Made by a program: the position numbers and the translations under genes. From assembly GCF_014648495.1 (NCBI RefSeq), contig NZ_BMRF01000002.1:790510-854509 (forward strand): DNA of 64,000 nucleotides, given 5' to 3'. The first letter of the stretch is position 1. Every line of letters starts with the position of its first letter. Below the pieces are notes generated by a model. It was not told the DNA's origin. It worked only from the letters and a program-made list of their open reading frames with translations, and ran no database searches. Below, in pieces: positions 19,294 to 27,537 of the stretch. The DNA comes from Actinomadura cremea. Its GTDB lineage: Bacteria; Actinomycetota; Actinomycetes; Streptosporangiales; Streptosporangiaceae.

Positions 19294-21444
19294 TCAGGCC
19301 GGGATCAGGTCTCGCAGGTTTTTCAGGGTGAACACCGTCGAGTCCGCGTGCAGTCCTTCGGGACGGTCGAGGCCGACGAAGGTGACGGGCCCGTCCGGGA
19401 GCGGGACGCCGTCGAGCACCGTCAGCGCCTCCGGCGCCATGAGGTCGACCAGGTGGCGGACGGTGAGGTAGCGGCGTTCGATGACCGCGCGGGCCAGCGC
19501 GGTGGCGGTGGCCCGGTTGCCCTCGACCCGGTTGTACGCCAGGCCGCCCCGCACGTACAGGTGCATCCACTTGGCGTGCCAGTCGCCGTCCTTGCCGCGG
19601 ACGAAGGCCAGCGGAAGGGCGATCCGGGAGGGCCCGCGCAGGTCGGACTTCATCCGGACGGTCGCCGGCTCGAACGGGCGGCCGCCCTGGTCCCCGTCGC
19701 GCAGCATGAACCCGAAGAACGACTCCTCGACCTCGTCGAACCCTTCACCCGAATACACGTTGACCTGGGGGAAGATGAATTTCGCCTTCACATTTCCCAG
19801 TGACAGGTTGATGAACTCCGACGCGCCGTCCGGGGCATTGGTGATGTCACCGGAATGCTCGCCGCCGACCTTTCGGAGCGACGTGTACGAGAGCCACTGC
19901 GGGTCGCCGTAGTCCTTGTCGAGGAGGAGCGCGGAAAGGTCGAAGTCCGTGCTCCGCTGACGCTGCTTCCAGTGGATGAAGAACCGCAGCAGTTCGCCCT
20001 CGATCGGCGAGCGGGAGCCCCGGGGCAGGACGCCCAGGCCGTCCGCGGTCGCCTTGCCGCTGAGGGGGAGTGCGACGTCGAGGACGGCCGGGTCCACGAC
20101 GAGGTGCCCGGGGGCGGGCAGCCGGGAGCGGACCTCGGCGTCCAGCAGGTCCTTCAGCCGCCGGAACGCGTCCGGGTCGAGCGGCGGACGGACGTCGGGG
20201 ACGACCACGCCGCGGCCCGTCCGGCCGGCGATGACGCGCGTGCCTTCCTTCCGCTTCACCTTCTTCGTCCGGTTGAGCAGGTGCTCGCGGACCGACAGCA
20301 GGACCCGGCCGGACACCTGCCCGGCGACCGACTCGGCGGCGTCCAGCACCGCGCCGGACGCCTCGGGGGCGGTGCGCAGCAGCCGGTCCAGCGACCGGAA
20401 CAGCACGCCGGGCGCGTTCGCGGCGAGGACCGCGGCGCCCGCGACGTCCCCCTCGCCGAGGAGGGCCTCGACGCGACCGGCGAACGACGGCGCCTTCTTC
20501 TCCCCGCGCGCCACCGCGAAGACGTCCTGCGCGTGCGGCCACCGCGGGTACTCGTGCGGGTGCAGCCGCTCGCCGAGCCGCTTCCACCGCTCCCGGTGCG
20601 CCGCGACGTCGCCGAGCTTCGCCGGGTTCCCGCGGACGACCGCGTCCAGGCCCGCGAGCAGCGCGCGGCGCTCGCGGCGGGTCAGCAGGAACTCGGTCGG
20701 CTCCACCAGCGTGACGTCGCCGAGCGACAGCGCGCACGCGAGCCGCAGGACGTCGGTGACCGTGTCGAGTAGGAGGTCGCCGCCCGCGGCCACGCGCACC
20801 TGGTTGACGAGGGCGCGGTTCTCCCGGACGGGGATCGCGTCCGGCGCGACCGTGGTGCAGTGCGCGGCCAGCTCGCGCAGTGCCTCGCGCTCCTCCTCGG
20901 TGAGCGGGGTGACGCTCCCGGCCAGCGCCAGGAACAGCCGGTCGGCCTCCGCGGCGAGTCCGCGCCCCGCGTGCAGGACGGTCAGCCGGTCGCCGGCGCC
21001 CGCGATCAGCTCGTCGTGCGCCGCCAGCATCTCCTCGTAGGAGTGCAGGTACCGGCCGTACTTCGGCAGCGACAGGAGGTTGATCTCCCCGTCGATGATC
21101 TCGACGTCCGCGTCCGGGTCGGCGAGCGCGTCCAGCAGGCAGGACGCCCAGAAGTCGAGCGTGTCGGGCACGCCGGCCGGGAAGTCGCGGAAGTAGACGT
21201 TGTGCCGGACGTGGTCGCCGACCATCTCGCGCACGACGGGCAGCACCCGCGCGGCGAGGTCGACGACGGCGTCCTCGGCCAGCCCGGACAGCGCCCCGAG
21301 CAGCTCGCCCGACAGCTTGAACCCGGCCGACATGAGGGCGGCGTCGAACCGCCGCGCGGCCGTGCCGCCCGCGCCCGCCGGACCGTCCGGGACGGGCACG
21401 CGGTGCGTCTGCCGCACGACGAGCCGCTCGATTGCGATATTCAC
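19294..21444 (-). CDS. Large protein with C-terminal TerD-like domain
   Basis: A 716-residue soluble protein. The C-terminal part (about 490-635) resembles the TerD/CABP stress-protein fold: GEHSGDITNAPDGASEFINL, VNVYSGEGFDEVEESFFGFM and a late strand pair before LYVRGG. Acidic residues there could bind calcium as in TerD. The N-terminal 480 residues are mainly helical and I do not recognise them. Long myxobacterial and actinobacterial proteins of similar layout exist. The GTG at 21444 is the only sensible start near the upstream gap. The gene faces an RNA ligase gene and is followed after 14 bases by the structured repeat array. A role in RNA damage or stress response is inferred from context only. 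Confidence 0.72.
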   Translation of the reverse strand: MNIAIERLVVRQTHRVPVPDGPAGAGGTAARRFDAALMSAGFKLSGELLGALSGLAEDAVVDLAARVLPVVREMVGDHVRHNVYFRDFPAGVPDTLDFWASCLLDALADPDADVEIIDGEINLLSLPKYGRYLHSYEEMLAAHDELIAGAGDRLTVLHAGRGLAAEADRLFLALAGSVTPLTEEEREALRELAAHCTTVAPDAIPVRENRALVNQVRVAAGGDLLLDTVTDVLRLACALSLGDVTLVEPTEFLLTRRERRALLAGLDAVVRGNPAKLGDVAAHRERWKRLGERLHPHEYPRWPHAQDVFAVARGEKKAPSFAGRVEALLGEGDVAGAAVLAANAPGVLFRSLDRLLRTAPEASGAVLDAAESVAGQVSGRVLLSVREHLLNRTKKVKRKEGTRVIAGRTGRGVVVPDVRPPLDPDAFRRLKDLLDAEVRSRLPAPGHLVVDPAVLDVALPLSGKATADGLGVLPRGSRSPIEGELLRFFIHWKQRQRSTDFDLSALLLDKDYGDPQWLSYTSLRKVGGEHSGDITNAPDGASEFINLSLGNVKAKFIFPQVNVYSGEGFDEVEESFFGFMLRDGDQGGRPFEPATVRMKSDLRGPSRIALPLAFVRGKDGDWHAKWMHLYVRGGLAYNRVEGNRATATALARAVIERRYLTVRHLVDLMAPEALTVLDGVPLPDGPVTFVGLDRPEGLHADSTVFTLKNLRDLIPA

Positions 21445-21477
21445 CCACGAATAGTCGCAACATTCGCGGATCCGCGC

Positions 21478-21654
21478 CTAACGGTTTTTCACATCAGGTG
21501 AGGCGGGCGAGGGTTCCCAGGCACCCCAAGTAGGGCGGGCCGGTGAGATCGGGGGCGAGGCCGGTGCGCCCGGCTCTGCATCGGGACGGGCGGCGGGCGG
21601 CGGTCGGCGGTCGGCAGGGGGTGCGGCGGCGGGGTGCGGCTCGATCTCAGGCAT
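21478..21654 (-). CDS. Possible small proline-rich protein
   Basis: An ATG at 21654 opens a 58-residue frame, about one third Pro and Ala, ending with WGAWEPSPASPDVKNR. It lies in the gap between the divergent TerD-like and RNA ligase genes, in the same direction as the TerD-like gene and 33 bases before it. No ribosome site is visible. The Trp-rich tail is unlike random GC-rich translation, but evidence for a real gene is weak. Confidence 0.2.
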   Translation of the reverse strand: MPEIEPHPAAAPPADRRPPPAARPDAEPGAPASPPISPARPTWGAWEPSPASPDVKNR

Positions 21655-21662
21655 CGCTAAAT

Positions 21663-21683
21663 CGGTTGTTCGGACAAGAACCG
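21663..21683. promoter_or_regulatory. Imperfect inverted repeat upstream of the RNA ligase
   Basis: CGGTTGTT, five bases, AAGAACCG: arms match at seven of eight positions. It lies about 40 bases before the ligase start and could be an operator for the divergent pair. Confidence 0.3.
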
Positions 21684-21724
21684 GTTGCCACTCTTGGGCC
21701 GGAATACGGAAAGAGGGAATGCCG

Positions 21725-22789
21725 ATGTCGACGCTGCGCGTGACGGCCGAACGGCTGACGGTCCTGCCGCACGACAACGCGGACGCGCTCGAACTCGCCC
21801 AGGTCGGGCTGTACCGGGCGGTCGTCCAGAAGGGGCGGTACGCGACCGGCGATTGGGCCGTCTACATCCCGGAGGGCTCGCTGCTCCCGGCCGAACTGAT
21901 CGACGAACTCGGGCTCACCGGAAAGCTCGCGGGCTCGGCCAAGAACCGCGTCAAGGCCGTGCGGTTGCGCGGCGAGCTGTCCCAGGGGGTCGTGTGCCGC
22001 CCCCGCGCGCTGGACGGGACGGACCTCGCCGCGGCCCACGAGGAGGGCCGGAACTTCGCCGGCGACCTCGGCATCGTCAAGTGGGTCCCGCCGGTCCCGG
22101 TGCACATGGCGGGCGAGGTGGTACCGGCCCCCGATCTAATCAGGTGGATCGAGATCGAGGATGTGAAGCGGTATCCGACGATCTTCGAGCCGGGCGAGGC
22201 CGTGGTCGCGACCGAGAAGATCCACGGGACGGCGTGCCTGCTCACGCTCGCGGACGGCGAGCCGTTCGTGTCGTCCAAGGGGTTCGGCGGGAAGTCGCTC
22301 GCGCTCGTCCGCGACGGCAAGAACCTGTACTGGCGGACGCTCGAGGCGTACGGCGCCGTCGAGGCCGCGCGGAAGATCGCCGAACGGTTCGGCGCGCACC
22401 GGGTCGGGCTGTTCGGGGAGGTCTACGGCCGCCGCGTGCAGGACCTGCACTACGGCGCCGCCGAGCCCGGGTACGCGGCGTTCGACATCGCGCTCGCGGG
22501 CGAGGAGGGCGCGGTGCGCTGGCTGGACCCGGCGGAGCTGGCCGAGGCGCTCGCGGACGCGGGCCTGCCCGCCGCGCCCGTCCTGTACGAGGGCGGGTAC
22601 GACGAGGCGCGGCTGATGGAGCTGGCGAGCGGGCGCGAGACGGTGTCGGGCCGGTCCGCGCACCTGCGCGAGGGGCTGGTCGTGCGGCCGGCCGCCGGGC
22701 GCCGGAGCCCGGTCACCGGCGGGCGGGCGATCGCGAAGTTCGTCTCGTCCGGCTACCTCACCCGCAAGGGCGGCACCGAGTTCGAGTGA
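21725..22789 (+). CDS. RNA ligase (ATP), DRB0094/Rnl5 family
   Basis: A 354-residue ligase. The N-terminal OB-like domain (about 1-110, with WAVYIPEGSLLP) precedes an adenylyltransferase domain whose nucleotidyl-transfer motif is EKIHGT (Lys near 164), followed by SSKGFGGKSLAL, GLFGEVYG, AAFDIAL, EGLVVRP and AIAKFVS, i.e. motifs I to V. Deinococcus DRB0094 seals nicked RNA 3'-OH/5'-phosphate ends. ATG 21725 has a GAGGG site seven bases ahead; ATG 21719 is too close to it. The gene is divergent from the TerD-like gene. It ends in a short duplication of its last codons (CGAGTTCGAGTGA twice, about 22780-22808) before a terminator. Confidence 0.88.
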   Translation: MSTLRVTAERLTVLPHDNADALELAQVGLYRAVVQKGRYATGDWAVYIPEGSLLPAELIDELGLTGKLAGSAKNRVKAVRLRGELSQGVVCRPRALDGTDLAAAHEEGRNFAGDLGIVKWVPPVPVHMAGEVVPAPDLIRWIEIEDVKRYPTIFEPGEAVVATEKIHGTACLLTLADGEPFVSSKGFGGKSLALVRDGKNLYWRTLEAYGAVEAARKIAERFGAHRVGLFGEVYGRRVQDLHYGAAEPGYAAFDIALAGEEGAVRWLDPAELAEALADAGLPAAPVLYEGGYDEARLMELASGRETVSGRSAHLREGLVVRPAAGRRSPVTGGRAIAKFVSSGYLTRKGGTEFE

Positions 22790-22808
22790 CGTGACCGAGT
22801 TCGAGTGA

Positions 22809-22840
22809 GGTGACCCCGGCGGTGCGCCGCCGGGGTCACC
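22809..22840. terminator. Bidirectional terminator, RNA ligase and PepSY gene
   Basis: Perfect 14-bp stem (22809-22822 with 22827-22840), TGCG loop, between converging genes. The PepSY stop codon (22836-22838) lies in the stem. Confidence 0.8.
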
Positions 22841-23411
22841 GCCGCAGCGCCCGGCCCGTCCTCGCGTCGATCTCCAGGGCGTGCCGGGCGCCGTCGGGGC
22901 CGATCACGTCGCCCTCCCAGACGACCGTGCCGCCGTCGGAGTCGAGGTTCAGCTCGGTGATGCGCGCCCCCGGGAGGGACGCGCGCATCGCGTCGGCCGC
23001 GTCCCGGTAGTCGAGCTTCGCCTTCCGGACGCGTGCCAGATGCTCGTCCCGGTCGTCCCGGTCGTCCCGGTCGTCCTGCTCGACCTCGTCCCGGACGACC
23101 TCGGTGCCCGCGCCGTTCACGAGGAGTTCGCGCTCGGTGCCGTCCGCGGTGACGAGCTGCACCTCCCACCCGTCGCCCTCGGTCTCGATGGAGGTCAGCG
23201 TGGTGTCCGGGGCGGTCTTCAGCGCGGTCGCCGCGGCCCGCTCCATGGCGCCGACGGCGGGGGTGGTGACGGGGAGGGGCGTCGTGTTCGGCGCGGTGAG
23301 GGTCTCGGCGGTGCTCGACGTGCCCGGCGTCTCCGGATCGTCCCCGCCGTCCCCGCCGCCGCACGCGCCGAACAGGAGCACCGTGGCGAGCGTCGCGGCG
23401 ATACCTCTCAC
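22836..23411 (-). CDS. PepSY-domain lipoprotein
   Basis: A 191-residue secreted protein. A short signal ends in a lipobox-like LLFGAC with Cys17, so it is probably lipidated and held on the outer face of the membrane. Two PepSY-like repeats follow: about 55-110 and 130-191, the latter ending ALEIDARTGRALRR. They are separated by a charged DDRDDRDDRDE stretch encoded by a short tandem repeat near 23050. PepSY domains often inhibit or modulate extracytoplasmic peptidases. The GTG at 23411 has AGAGG upstream. It is followed on the same strand by no gene, and shares a terminator with the RNA ligase. Confidence 0.8.
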   Translation of the reverse strand: MRGIAATLATVLLFGACGGGDGGDDPETPGTSSTAETLTAPNTTPLPVTTPAVGAMERAAATALKTAPDTTLTSIETEGDGWEVQLVTADGTERELLVNGAGTEVVRDEVEQDDRDDRDDRDEHLARVRKAKLDYRDAADAMRASLPGARITELNLDSDGGTVVWEGDVIGPDGARHALEIDARTGRALRR

Positions 23412-23477
23412 GAGCGACCTCTACCCGCGAGCACGCTCCGTACGCGACGGCGGCCGCCGATCTCCCGGGCGTCCCGG

Positions 23478-25607
23478 TCAGGCGCGGACGCGGGGGAGGA
23501 GCCGGTCGAGCGGGCCGGGCAGCCACCAGGCGCGGCGGCCGAGCAGCCGCATCGCCGCCGGGACCAGCAGGCAGCGGATGAGCACCGCGTCGACGAGGAC
23601 GGCGACGGCCATGCCGAAGCCGGTCTGCTGGAGCAGCCGGTCGGAGCTCAGCATGAACGCGCCGAACACCGACACCATGATCGCCCCCGCGGCCGTGATC
23701 ACGGCGCCGGTGTGCGCGAGGCCCTCCCGGACGGCGAGCCGCGCGTCGCCGGTGCGCCGCCACTCCTCGCGCATCCGCGACACGAGGAAGATCTCGTAGT
23801 CCATCGACAGGCCGAACACCACCGCGAACACCATCACCGGCAGGTACGCCTCGATGGGCGCGCCCTCCACGCCGAACCGCCCGTCCTGGAACACCAGCTT
23901 CATGGCGCCGAGGGCCGCGCCGATGCTCAGCAGGTTGAACAGGGCGGCCTTCAGCGGGACGAGCACCGAGCGGAACACCGCCGCCAGCAGCAGCAGCGAC
24001 ACCCCGACCACGATCGCCACGAACAGCGGCATCCGGTCGGCGACCTTCGCCGCGTAGTCCTCGGCGGCGGCCGTGGACCCGCCCACCAGGTACGTCGCGC
24101 CCGTCCGCTCCGCCACCCCCGGCAGGACGTCGCCGCGCAGCTCGGCGACGAGGCCGGACGTCGCCTCGTCCTGCGGGGACGACTCGGGGAACACCAGCAG
24201 CGTCGACACGCCGCCGTCGCCGACCGGCACCGGGTCGGCGGCGGCCCGCACGCCCGGCGTCGCGGCCAGCGCCTCGGCCGCCGCCCGCGCCGCCTGCGGG
24301 CTCCCCTCCGCCACGACGAGCAGCGGGCCGTTGAACCCGGGCCCGAACCCCTGCGCCAGCATGTCGTACGCCTTGCGGGCGGTCGACCCGGGCGCGTCGT
24401 TGCCCGCGTCGGCGAACCCGAACCGCATCCCGAGCGCCGGGAACGCCAGGGCGCCCAGCAGCACCCCGCCGGCCAGCAGCGCCGCGAGCGGGCGCCGCTG
24501 GACGGCCGAGCCGACCCGCCGCCACCCCTCCCCGGACCCGCGGGACGACCCGGGCGCGAACCGCCGCGCGAACCGGGGGCCGAACGCGCCGAGCAGCGCG
24601 GGCAGCAGCGTCAGCGACGCCAGCATCGTCGCCAGCACGGTGAGCGCCACGCACAGCGCCATGCCGCGCAGCGAGCCGAGGCCGAGCGCGACCAGCCCGA
24701 GCAGCGCCACGATCACCGTGCAGCCCGCGAAGAACACCGTGTGCCCGCCGGTGCCGAGCGCCGCCCGCACCGCCCGTCCGGACGGGACGCCCGCGAGCAG
24801 CTCCGCCCGGTACCGGGCGAACACGATCAGCGCGTAGTCGATGCCGACGCCGAGACCGACGAGCATCATGACGGCCGGGGTCCACTCGGCGATCATGAAC
24901 GCGTGGGAGGCGAGCACGATCGCACCGAACGTGGAGCCGACCGCGAACACCGCCGTGATGATCGGCAGGGCCGCCGCGAGCGCCGACCGGAACATCACCA
25001 CCAGGATGACCAGCGCCGCGAGCAGGCCGATGCCCTCGGCGAGCCCGCCCCCGCTCTCGCCCAGCGCGCGCGCCGCGTCCCCGCCCAGCTCGACTTCCAG
25101 CCCGTCGCCCCGCACGGCCTGCGCCGCGTCCAGGATCCGCCGAGTGTCGGCCTTGCCCATCTCCGTCGACTCGACGCCGAGCGTCACCGTCGCGTAGCCG
25201 ACGGCGCCGCCGGGCGCGATCGCCGACGCGTCCGCGTACGGGCCGCGGACCTCCGCGACCTTCGGCAGCGCCGCGACCGTCCCGAGCATCCCCTCGATCC
25301 GCCGCCGGGTGCCGGGATCGTCCAGCCCGCCGTCGTCGCGCAGGACGATCTGCAGCGTGCCTCCGGCGGCCTGCCCGGATCCGTGCCGTTCCAGCAGGTC
25401 GGCGGCCCGCTGGGACTCCGTGCCCGGCAGCGAGTTGTCCTGGCGGTAGTCGCTGCCCGCGACCGTCGCCGCGCCCCAGATCCCGGCCAGCACCGCCGTC
25501 CAGAGGATCAGGACGAGCCAGCGGCGGCGGAGCGCGAAGCCCGCGATGCGCGCGAACACGCTCCCCGGCGGGTCCCCCGTCTCCGGCCTCGTTTCGGTCA
25601 GAGTCAT
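23478..25607 (-). CDS. MMPL/RND family transporter
   Basis: A 709-residue RND-type transporter of the MMPL family (12 membrane helices, two extracytoplasmic loops). The duplicated layout is clear: helix 1 at 23-45, large loop to about 185, five helices, a central region, second loop, then helices ending with AAMRLLGRRAWWLPG. Charged residues in GVGIDYALIVFARYR and VFGLSMDYEIFLVSRMREEW are the conserved proton-relay segments. Relatives export lipids, siderophores or drugs; substrate unknown. ATG 25607 follows GAGGAG by seven bases; an upstream TTG overlaps that site. It has its own regulatory region and is separated from the sigma-factor gene by a hairpin. Confidence 0.92.
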   Translation of the reverse strand: MTLTETRPETGDPPGSVFARIAGFALRRRWLVLILWTAVLAGIWGAATVAGSDYRQDNSLPGTESQRAADLLERHGSGQAAGGTLQIVLRDDGGLDDPGTRRRIEGMLGTVAALPKVAEVRGPYADASAIAPGGAVGYATVTLGVESTEMGKADTRRILDAAQAVRGDGLEVELGGDAARALGESGGGLAEGIGLLAALVILVVMFRSALAAALPIITAVFAVGSTFGAIVLASHAFMIAEWTPAVMMLVGLGVGIDYALIVFARYRAELLAGVPSGRAVRAALGTGGHTVFFAGCTVIVALLGLVALGLGSLRGMALCVALTVLATMLASLTLLPALLGAFGPRFARRFAPGSSRGSGEGWRRVGSAVQRRPLAALLAGGVLLGALAFPALGMRFGFADAGNDAPGSTARKAYDMLAQGFGPGFNGPLLVVAEGSPQAARAAAEALAATPGVRAAADPVPVGDGGVSTLLVFPESSPQDEATSGLVAELRGDVLPGVAERTGATYLVGGSTAAAEDYAAKVADRMPLFVAIVVGVSLLLLAAVFRSVLVPLKAALFNLLSIGAALGAMKLVFQDGRFGVEGAPIEAYLPVMVFAVVFGLSMDYEIFLVSRMREEWRRTGDARLAVREGLAHTGAVITAAGAIMVSVFGAFMLSSDRLLQQTGFGMAVAVLVDAVLIRCLLVPAAMRLLGRRAWWLPGPLDRLLPRVRA

Positions 25608-25633
25608 GATTCGTCTCCTCAAGTGATGTGATT

Positions 25634-25648
25634 GCTACTTTGAGTAGC
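25634..25648. promoter_or_regulatory. Perfect palindrome upstream of the MMPL transporter
   Basis: GCTACT-TTG-AGTAGC, 26 bases before the MMPL start. The size and position suit a repressor operator. No regulator gene of TetR or MarR type is adjacent, so the binder is unknown. Confidence 0.45.
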
Positions 25649-25679
25649 CGCGTGAGGGTAGGGAGAGGTGCGTGAAGAT

Positions 25680-25711
25680 CGCCGGGACGCCCCGCACGGG
25701 GCGCCCCGGCG
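25680..25711 (-). terminator. Terminator after the ECF41 sigma gene
   Basis: A 14-position stem (25680-25693 with 25698-25711) with one mismatch and a GCAC loop, directly after the sigma-factor stop at 25715. It implies separate transcription of the MMPL gene. Confidence 0.65.
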
Positions 25712-25714
25712 AGG

Positions 25715-26599
25715 TCAGGACGGGTCGGGGACGGTCGTCAGCTTGTCCGGGTTGCGGACGACGTCGATCGCGACGATCCGGCCCGCGTCGAACGTGAACG
25801 ACGCGACCGACAGCAGGCCGTCGGCGTCCCGCGCGACCAGGCCCGGAGCCCCGTTGACCACGGTGCACAGCATGTCGAGGGGCGGGCGCTCGGCGAACAT
25901 CAGCATCAGCCGGGCGACCTGCGCGGCGCCCCGCACCTCCTGCGGGAGCGTGCTGACCTTGCCGCCGCCGTCGCCCCGGCACACCACGTCCGGCGCGAGC
26001 GTCGCGAGCAGCCCCGCCAGGTCGCCGTGCCGGCACGCCGCGACGAACGCGGCCACGAGCGCGCGCTGCTCGGCCGGCGTCGGCGGGAACCGGGGACGGC
26101 CCTCCGCCACGTGCCGCCGCGCCCGCGACGCGAGCTGCCGCACCGCCGCCGGGGACCGCCCGACGACCCCCGCGATCTCCTCGAACGGCAGCCCGAACAC
26201 GTCGTGCAGCAGGAACGCCGTCCGCTCGGCGGGCGACAGCGTCTCCAGCACCACCAGCAGGGCCGTGGACACCGACTCGTCCAGCGTGACCCGGTCCGCC
26301 GGGTCCGCGCCGACCGGGGCCGGGGCGGTGACCAGCGGCTCCGGCAGCCAGGTGCCGACGTACCGCTCCCGCCGCGCCCGCGCGCTGCCGAGCGCGTCCA
26401 GCGCGAGCCGCCCGACCGTCCGGGTGAGCCACGCGCGCAGGTCCCGCACGTCCGCCGGGTCGTCCAGCCGGCGCAGCCGCAGCCACGCGTCCTGCACGCA
26501 GTCCTCGGCCTCGGTCAGCGACCCGAGCGTCGCGTACGCGACCCGCAGCAGCCGCGGCCGCTCCGCCTCGAACGCCTCCGCCAGCGCCTCGGCGTTCAC
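25715..26599 (-). CDS. sigJ: ECF41-type RNA polymerase sigma factor (SigJ-like)
   Basis: A 294-residue sigma factor with region 2 (about 10-75, AEDCVQDAWLRLRR) and region 4 (about 115-165, LPFEEIAGVVGRSPAAVRQLASRAR), followed by a SnoaL-like C-terminal extension of about 120 residues. The extension carries the two ECF41 signatures DGGGK and NPDKL, which in this group tune sigma activity in place of an anti-sigma factor. Start is GTG 26599 behind a GGAG site. The usual ECF41 partner (carboxymuconolactone decarboxylase, oxidoreductase or epimerase) is absent. A matching promoter lies upstream of the gene itself. An MMPL transporter follows after a terminator. Confidence 0.92.
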   Translation of the reverse strand: MNAEALAEAFEAERPRLLRVAYATLGSLTEAEDCVQDAWLRLRRLDDPADVRDLRAWLTRTVGRLALDALGSARARRERYVGTWLPEPLVTAPAPVGADPADRVTLDESVSTALLVVLETLSPAERTAFLLHDVFGLPFEEIAGVVGRSPAAVRQLASRARRHVAEGRPRFPPTPAEQRALVAAFVAACRHGDLAGLLATLAPDVVCRGDGGGKVSTLPQEVRGAAQVARLMLMFAERPPLDMLCTVVNGAPGLVARDADGLLSVASFTFDAGRIVAIDVVRNPDKLTTVPDPS

Positions 26600-26735
26600 C
26601 GCCGCTCCTCCGCGCGCCGCGCCGCCGACGTCCGGTTCAGCGTCCGCACCCCGTGCCCGCGCTCCCGCGCTCCCACGGCGACGCGCCGTCCGGGCGTCCC
26701 CGTCCCTCCGACAACAGCAGCTTCCATGCCCCGAA

Positions 26736-26762
26736 GACGACGCAGCCCCCGCGCGTGTGACA
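26736..26762 (-). promoter_or_regulatory. ECF41-type promoter in front of sigJ
   Basis: On the minus strand TGTCACA (26762-26756) is followed by CGTC after 13 bases, or by a second CGTC after 16. TGTCACA plus CGTC is the ECF41 target type. The site is about 130 bases before the sigma-factor start, suggesting self-activation. Confidence 0.5.
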
Positions 26763-26776
26763 TCGCGGGCGCCGCG

Positions 26777-27520
26777 TCACGTCCGGGCGATCTCGGCGGC
26801 GACGAACTCGGCGTGCGGGCGGAGCCGGGCGCGCAGGTCGTCCCAGCGCTCGTCCTCCTCGCCGAGGTAGACCGCCCGCGCCCGGACCAGGACGGGACGG
26901 TGCTCGGCGGGCAGCCGGGGGAGCGCCCACGCGGCGGCCGCGTCCTTCGGCATGATCTCCCCGGTCGCGGCCGTCGCCCACACGCGCGCCAGCGTCAGGA
27001 CGACGTTGCGCGCGTCGTCGTCCAGCTCGCCGAGCAGCTCGGGGACGCTCCCGACGATCGCGCGGACGACGTCCGCGTGCGGCACCGCGGCGAACACCCG
27101 CGACGGCGGCGGGCCGAACAGCGGCGCGTCCCCCGCCAGCGCCATCGTGATCAGCGGCGCCAGGTCGGGGCTCGGCTCCGGCGCCGGGACCATGCCCCGC
27201 TCGTACTCGTCCCGCAGCCACTCGCCGTACTGGAACTCGCAGACCGGCGGGTACCGCCACGGCCGGACGGCCGTCTCCACGACGACCGTCAGCTCCACGG
27301 GCCGCGCGGCGCCGCCGGAGATCGGCAGCAGCCCGTCCACCAGGGCCCGCCGCTCCGCCTCCGCCGTCGGGCGCCGGACCACGGCCAGCACGTCCACGTC
27401 GCTGTGCGGCTTCAACCCGCCGAGGACGGCCGAGCCGTGCTGGTACGCGCCGACGAGGTCCGTTCCGAAGGTGTCGCGGACGAGCCGCACCACATCGTCC
27501 AACTGCCCCATCGGCTCCAT
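26777..27520 (-). CDS. AadA-like aminoglycoside nucleotidyltransferase
   Basis: A 247-residue protein with the nucleotidyltransferase signature GSAVLGGLKPHSDVDVLAVV (about 29-48), in which the two Asp of DVDV bind metal. It is followed by RPVELTVV carrying the third carboxylate and a C-terminal AadA-type helical domain with VLTLARVWATAATGEIMPKDAAA. The layout matches ANT(3'')/ANT(9) enzymes, which adenylylate streptomycin or spectinomycin with ATP; many chromosomal homologues have untested substrates. ATG 27520 is chosen; ATG 27511 is possible. It starts 17 bases after the LysR gene on the same strand and may be cotranscribed with it. Confidence 0.85.
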   Translation of the reverse strand: MEPMGQLDDVVRLVRDTFGTDLVGAYQHGSAVLGGLKPHSDVDVLAVVRRPTAEAERRALVDGLLPISGGAARPVELTVVVETAVRPWRYPPVCEFQYGEWLRDEYERGMVPAPEPSPDLAPLITMALAGDAPLFGPPPSRVFAAVPHADVVRAIVGSVPELLGELDDDARNVVLTLARVWATAATGEIMPKDAAAAWALPRLPAEHRPVLVRARAVYLGEEDERWDDLRARLRPHAEFVAAEIART

Positions 27521-27537
27521 GCTGGCACAGCGGACGA

